64,000 bases of DNA from Halioxenophilus aromaticivorans (GTDB taxonomy: Bacteria; Pseudomonadota; Gammaproteobacteria; Pseudomonadales; Cellvibrionaceae), in the NCBI RefSeq assembly GCF_042850945.1, contig NZ_AP031496.1, positions 3,968,001-4,032,000 of the forward strand, written 5' to 3'. A model generated the notes under the pieces. The model had not been told where the DNA came from. It did not search any database and worked only from the letters and a program-made list of their open reading frames with translations. The translations under genes and the position numbers were made by a program. Below, in pieces: positions 62,800-64,000 of the stretch. Within the stretch, counting starts at the first letter, position 1; every line of letters begins with the position of its first letter.

Positions 62800-63675
62800 C
62801 ACTAAGCCGACCTTACCGGTAAGTACTCCCATAACGACACGAGCGGTATCTTCAGGGTGATCCAGCATTAAATGATGGTAAGCACCATCTACGGCAATGG
62901 GCCCCCTACCTTGCGGTAAAGCGTGAACAACACTAGCCGCCCGCTCAGCGCTAACGATTGAGCTCATCGTTCCGTAAATAATCGATACAGGTAACGTTAA
63001 TTTAGTCGCGACATCAGCCAGTGCTAATGGCTCAATTTTTGACAGGTTCGGATCAAACTTCCAACACCATCCGCCTTCAATATTGCACATACTTTTGTGA
63101 GCCAATGCCACCAACAATTTTGGCTCAATTGGTTGTGGAGGCGATAATCGAAAAGCCGCCGCCGCCAATTCAGCACTGGGGTATAACCGACGATTGCCTA
63201 TGGGTACCGGGCCGAACTCACTGACCTCGCCTGGCAACACGCAATAGCTGTCCAAGATCAATAACTGGCTGGCAATACTGGGGTTAGCCGCCGCAGCCAC
63301 CAGGGTAATTTGCCCTCCCCAGCTGTGCGCAATAATTGCGCTCACAACCTGCTTCGTATAATGGCTAATATAATCCACAACGCATTGTAAATCCCAAGCG
63401 TGGCCATCTTGGCTATAACCGTTGGCACCACGTGTTTCTGCACGTCGTTCGCTATCACCCATCCCGGAGAAATCCATCGCAAATACGCGGTAGCGAGTGG
63501 ATAAGATGGGTAAAATACCGTCCCACCAAGATAAATGAGCGCGATGCCCATGCACTAATAACAGTACGGGTTTATCCGGTGTGTCTTTGAGGTGCTCGAC
63601 CACATGTAGATTTACACCTCGACTCAATACCCGATGGGTAACGGGCTTTTGCGCATCACCCAACTGTTTACTCAT
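62797..63675 (-). CDS. Alpha/beta hydrolase
   Basis: 292 aa from the ATG at 63675; the TTG at 63684 adds three residues. It has the oxyanion-type LLVHGHRAHLSWWDG, the nucleophile elbow AHSWGGQITLVAA (Ser in G/H-x-S-x-G) and a C-terminal histidine in GAYHHLMLDHP. It is probably an esterase or C-C hydrolase. In steroid pathways HsaD hydrolyses the ring-cleaved product, but this enzyme is not clearly HsaD-like. It is co-transcribed with the crotonase and MaoC genes. Confidence 0.87.
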   Translation of the reverse strand: MSKQLGDAQKPVTHRVLSRGVNLHVVEHLKDTPDKPVLLLVHGHRAHLSWWDGILPILSTRYRVFAMDFSGMGDSERRAETRGANGYSQDGHAWDLQCVVDYISHYTKQVVSAIIAHSWGGQITLVAAAANPSIASQLLILDSYCVLPGEVSEFGPVPIGNRRLYPSAELAAAAFRLSPPQPIEPKLLVALAHKSMCNIEGGWCWKFDPNLSKIEPLALADVATKLTLPVSIIYGTMSSIVSAERAASVVHALPQGRGPIAVDGAYHHLMLDHPEDTARVVMGVLTGKVGLV

Positions 63676-63883
63676 GACCTTCAACCTTTTTGGCGCAAAG
63701 GATAAACAATATCAACAATACGCCACGAAAAGGGCTAAATATTGTGTTCTGATGACAGCGCGATTGAGAGCCAACGTCATTTTTTACATCAAGCAGCAAA
63801 CCACACAAATTAGAAATCGTGTTTATTTTATTTTGATTCAATGAAACGGCTCCCACAGGTAAACGCCCTACCCTAAAATACGT
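63676..63883. other. 208-bp gap between hydrolase and partial crotonase, nothing identified
   Basis: Low-complexity AT-rich sequence. It has no operator copy and no credible gene. Confidence 0.4.
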
Positions 63884-64000
63884 TTATTTACCCTTGAATA
63901 CCGGCTTGCGTCGCTCACGAAACGCGTTAATAGCTTCTTGGTGATCCTGCGTTTGACCAGCGATGTGCTCATAGGCCATTCCCGCATCCATCATGCTGTG
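63884..64000 (-). CDS. Enoyl-CoA hydratase C-terminus, cut by window edge
   Basis: The last 38 codons are visible, ending in DHQEAINAFRERRKPVFKGK and a TAA at 63884-63886. This is the characteristic crotonase C-terminal helix and tail. The rest lies beyond the right edge. It is a third crotonase in the cluster. Confidence 0.8.
   Translation of the reverse strand, partial: HSMMDAGMAYEHIAGQTQDHQEAINAFRERRKPVFKGK

Overview
The window looks like chromosome from an aerobic gammaproteobacterium, probably a marine, steroid- or terpenoid-degrading lineage (Cellvibrionales/Spongiibacteraceae-like). This is inferred from gene content: TonB receptors, a liuRA-type pair, many acyl-CoA dehydrogenases, P450s and a GH51 enzyme. 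No rRNA, tRNA or CRISPR array was seen.

Positions 1-5.9 kb are an accessory patch. It holds hsdS (cut by the left edge) and hsdM of a type I restriction-modification system, a serine recombinase, and an unrecognised translationally coupled pair: a 314-aa soluble protein and a 164-aa four-helix membrane protein. A complete IS5-family element follows (4737-5919) with matching 17-bp ends and a TTAG target duplication. Positions 6.1-9.1 kb are a kinase-like/ACAD/histidine-phosphatase operon resembling a split ACAD10/11, with a divergent LysR gene. A secreted GH51 arabinofuranosidase and a decayed IS481-family element come next.

From 12.7 kb to the right edge nearly everything looks catabolic. 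It includes two TonB-dependent receptors, a ferredoxin, two paralogous P450s, a type I extradiol dioxygenase with its full active site, an HsaA/HpaB-like flavin monooxygenase, a Rieske oxygenase, a KstD-like flavoprotein, a CoA ligase, split and fused heteromeric-type acyl-CoA dehydrogenases, two MaoC-like hydratases (one without catalytic residues), three crotonases (one cut by the right edge), a thiolase-like/DUF35 pair typical of retro-aldol side-chain cleavage, SDRs, hotdog and NTF2-like proteins, two MFS transporters, and TetR, LysR and MerR regulators. The combination resembles steroid side-chain and ring degradation, but the substrate cannot be read from sequence.

A recurrent palindrome, TRAC-N5-GTYA, lies in front of at least seven units at 16.8 kb and 46.7-62.8 kb. 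It suggests one regulator coordinates uptake, activation and beta-oxidation genes. The TetR gene at 45.9-46.6 kb, divergent from the Rieske oxygenase with one such site between, is the leading candidate.
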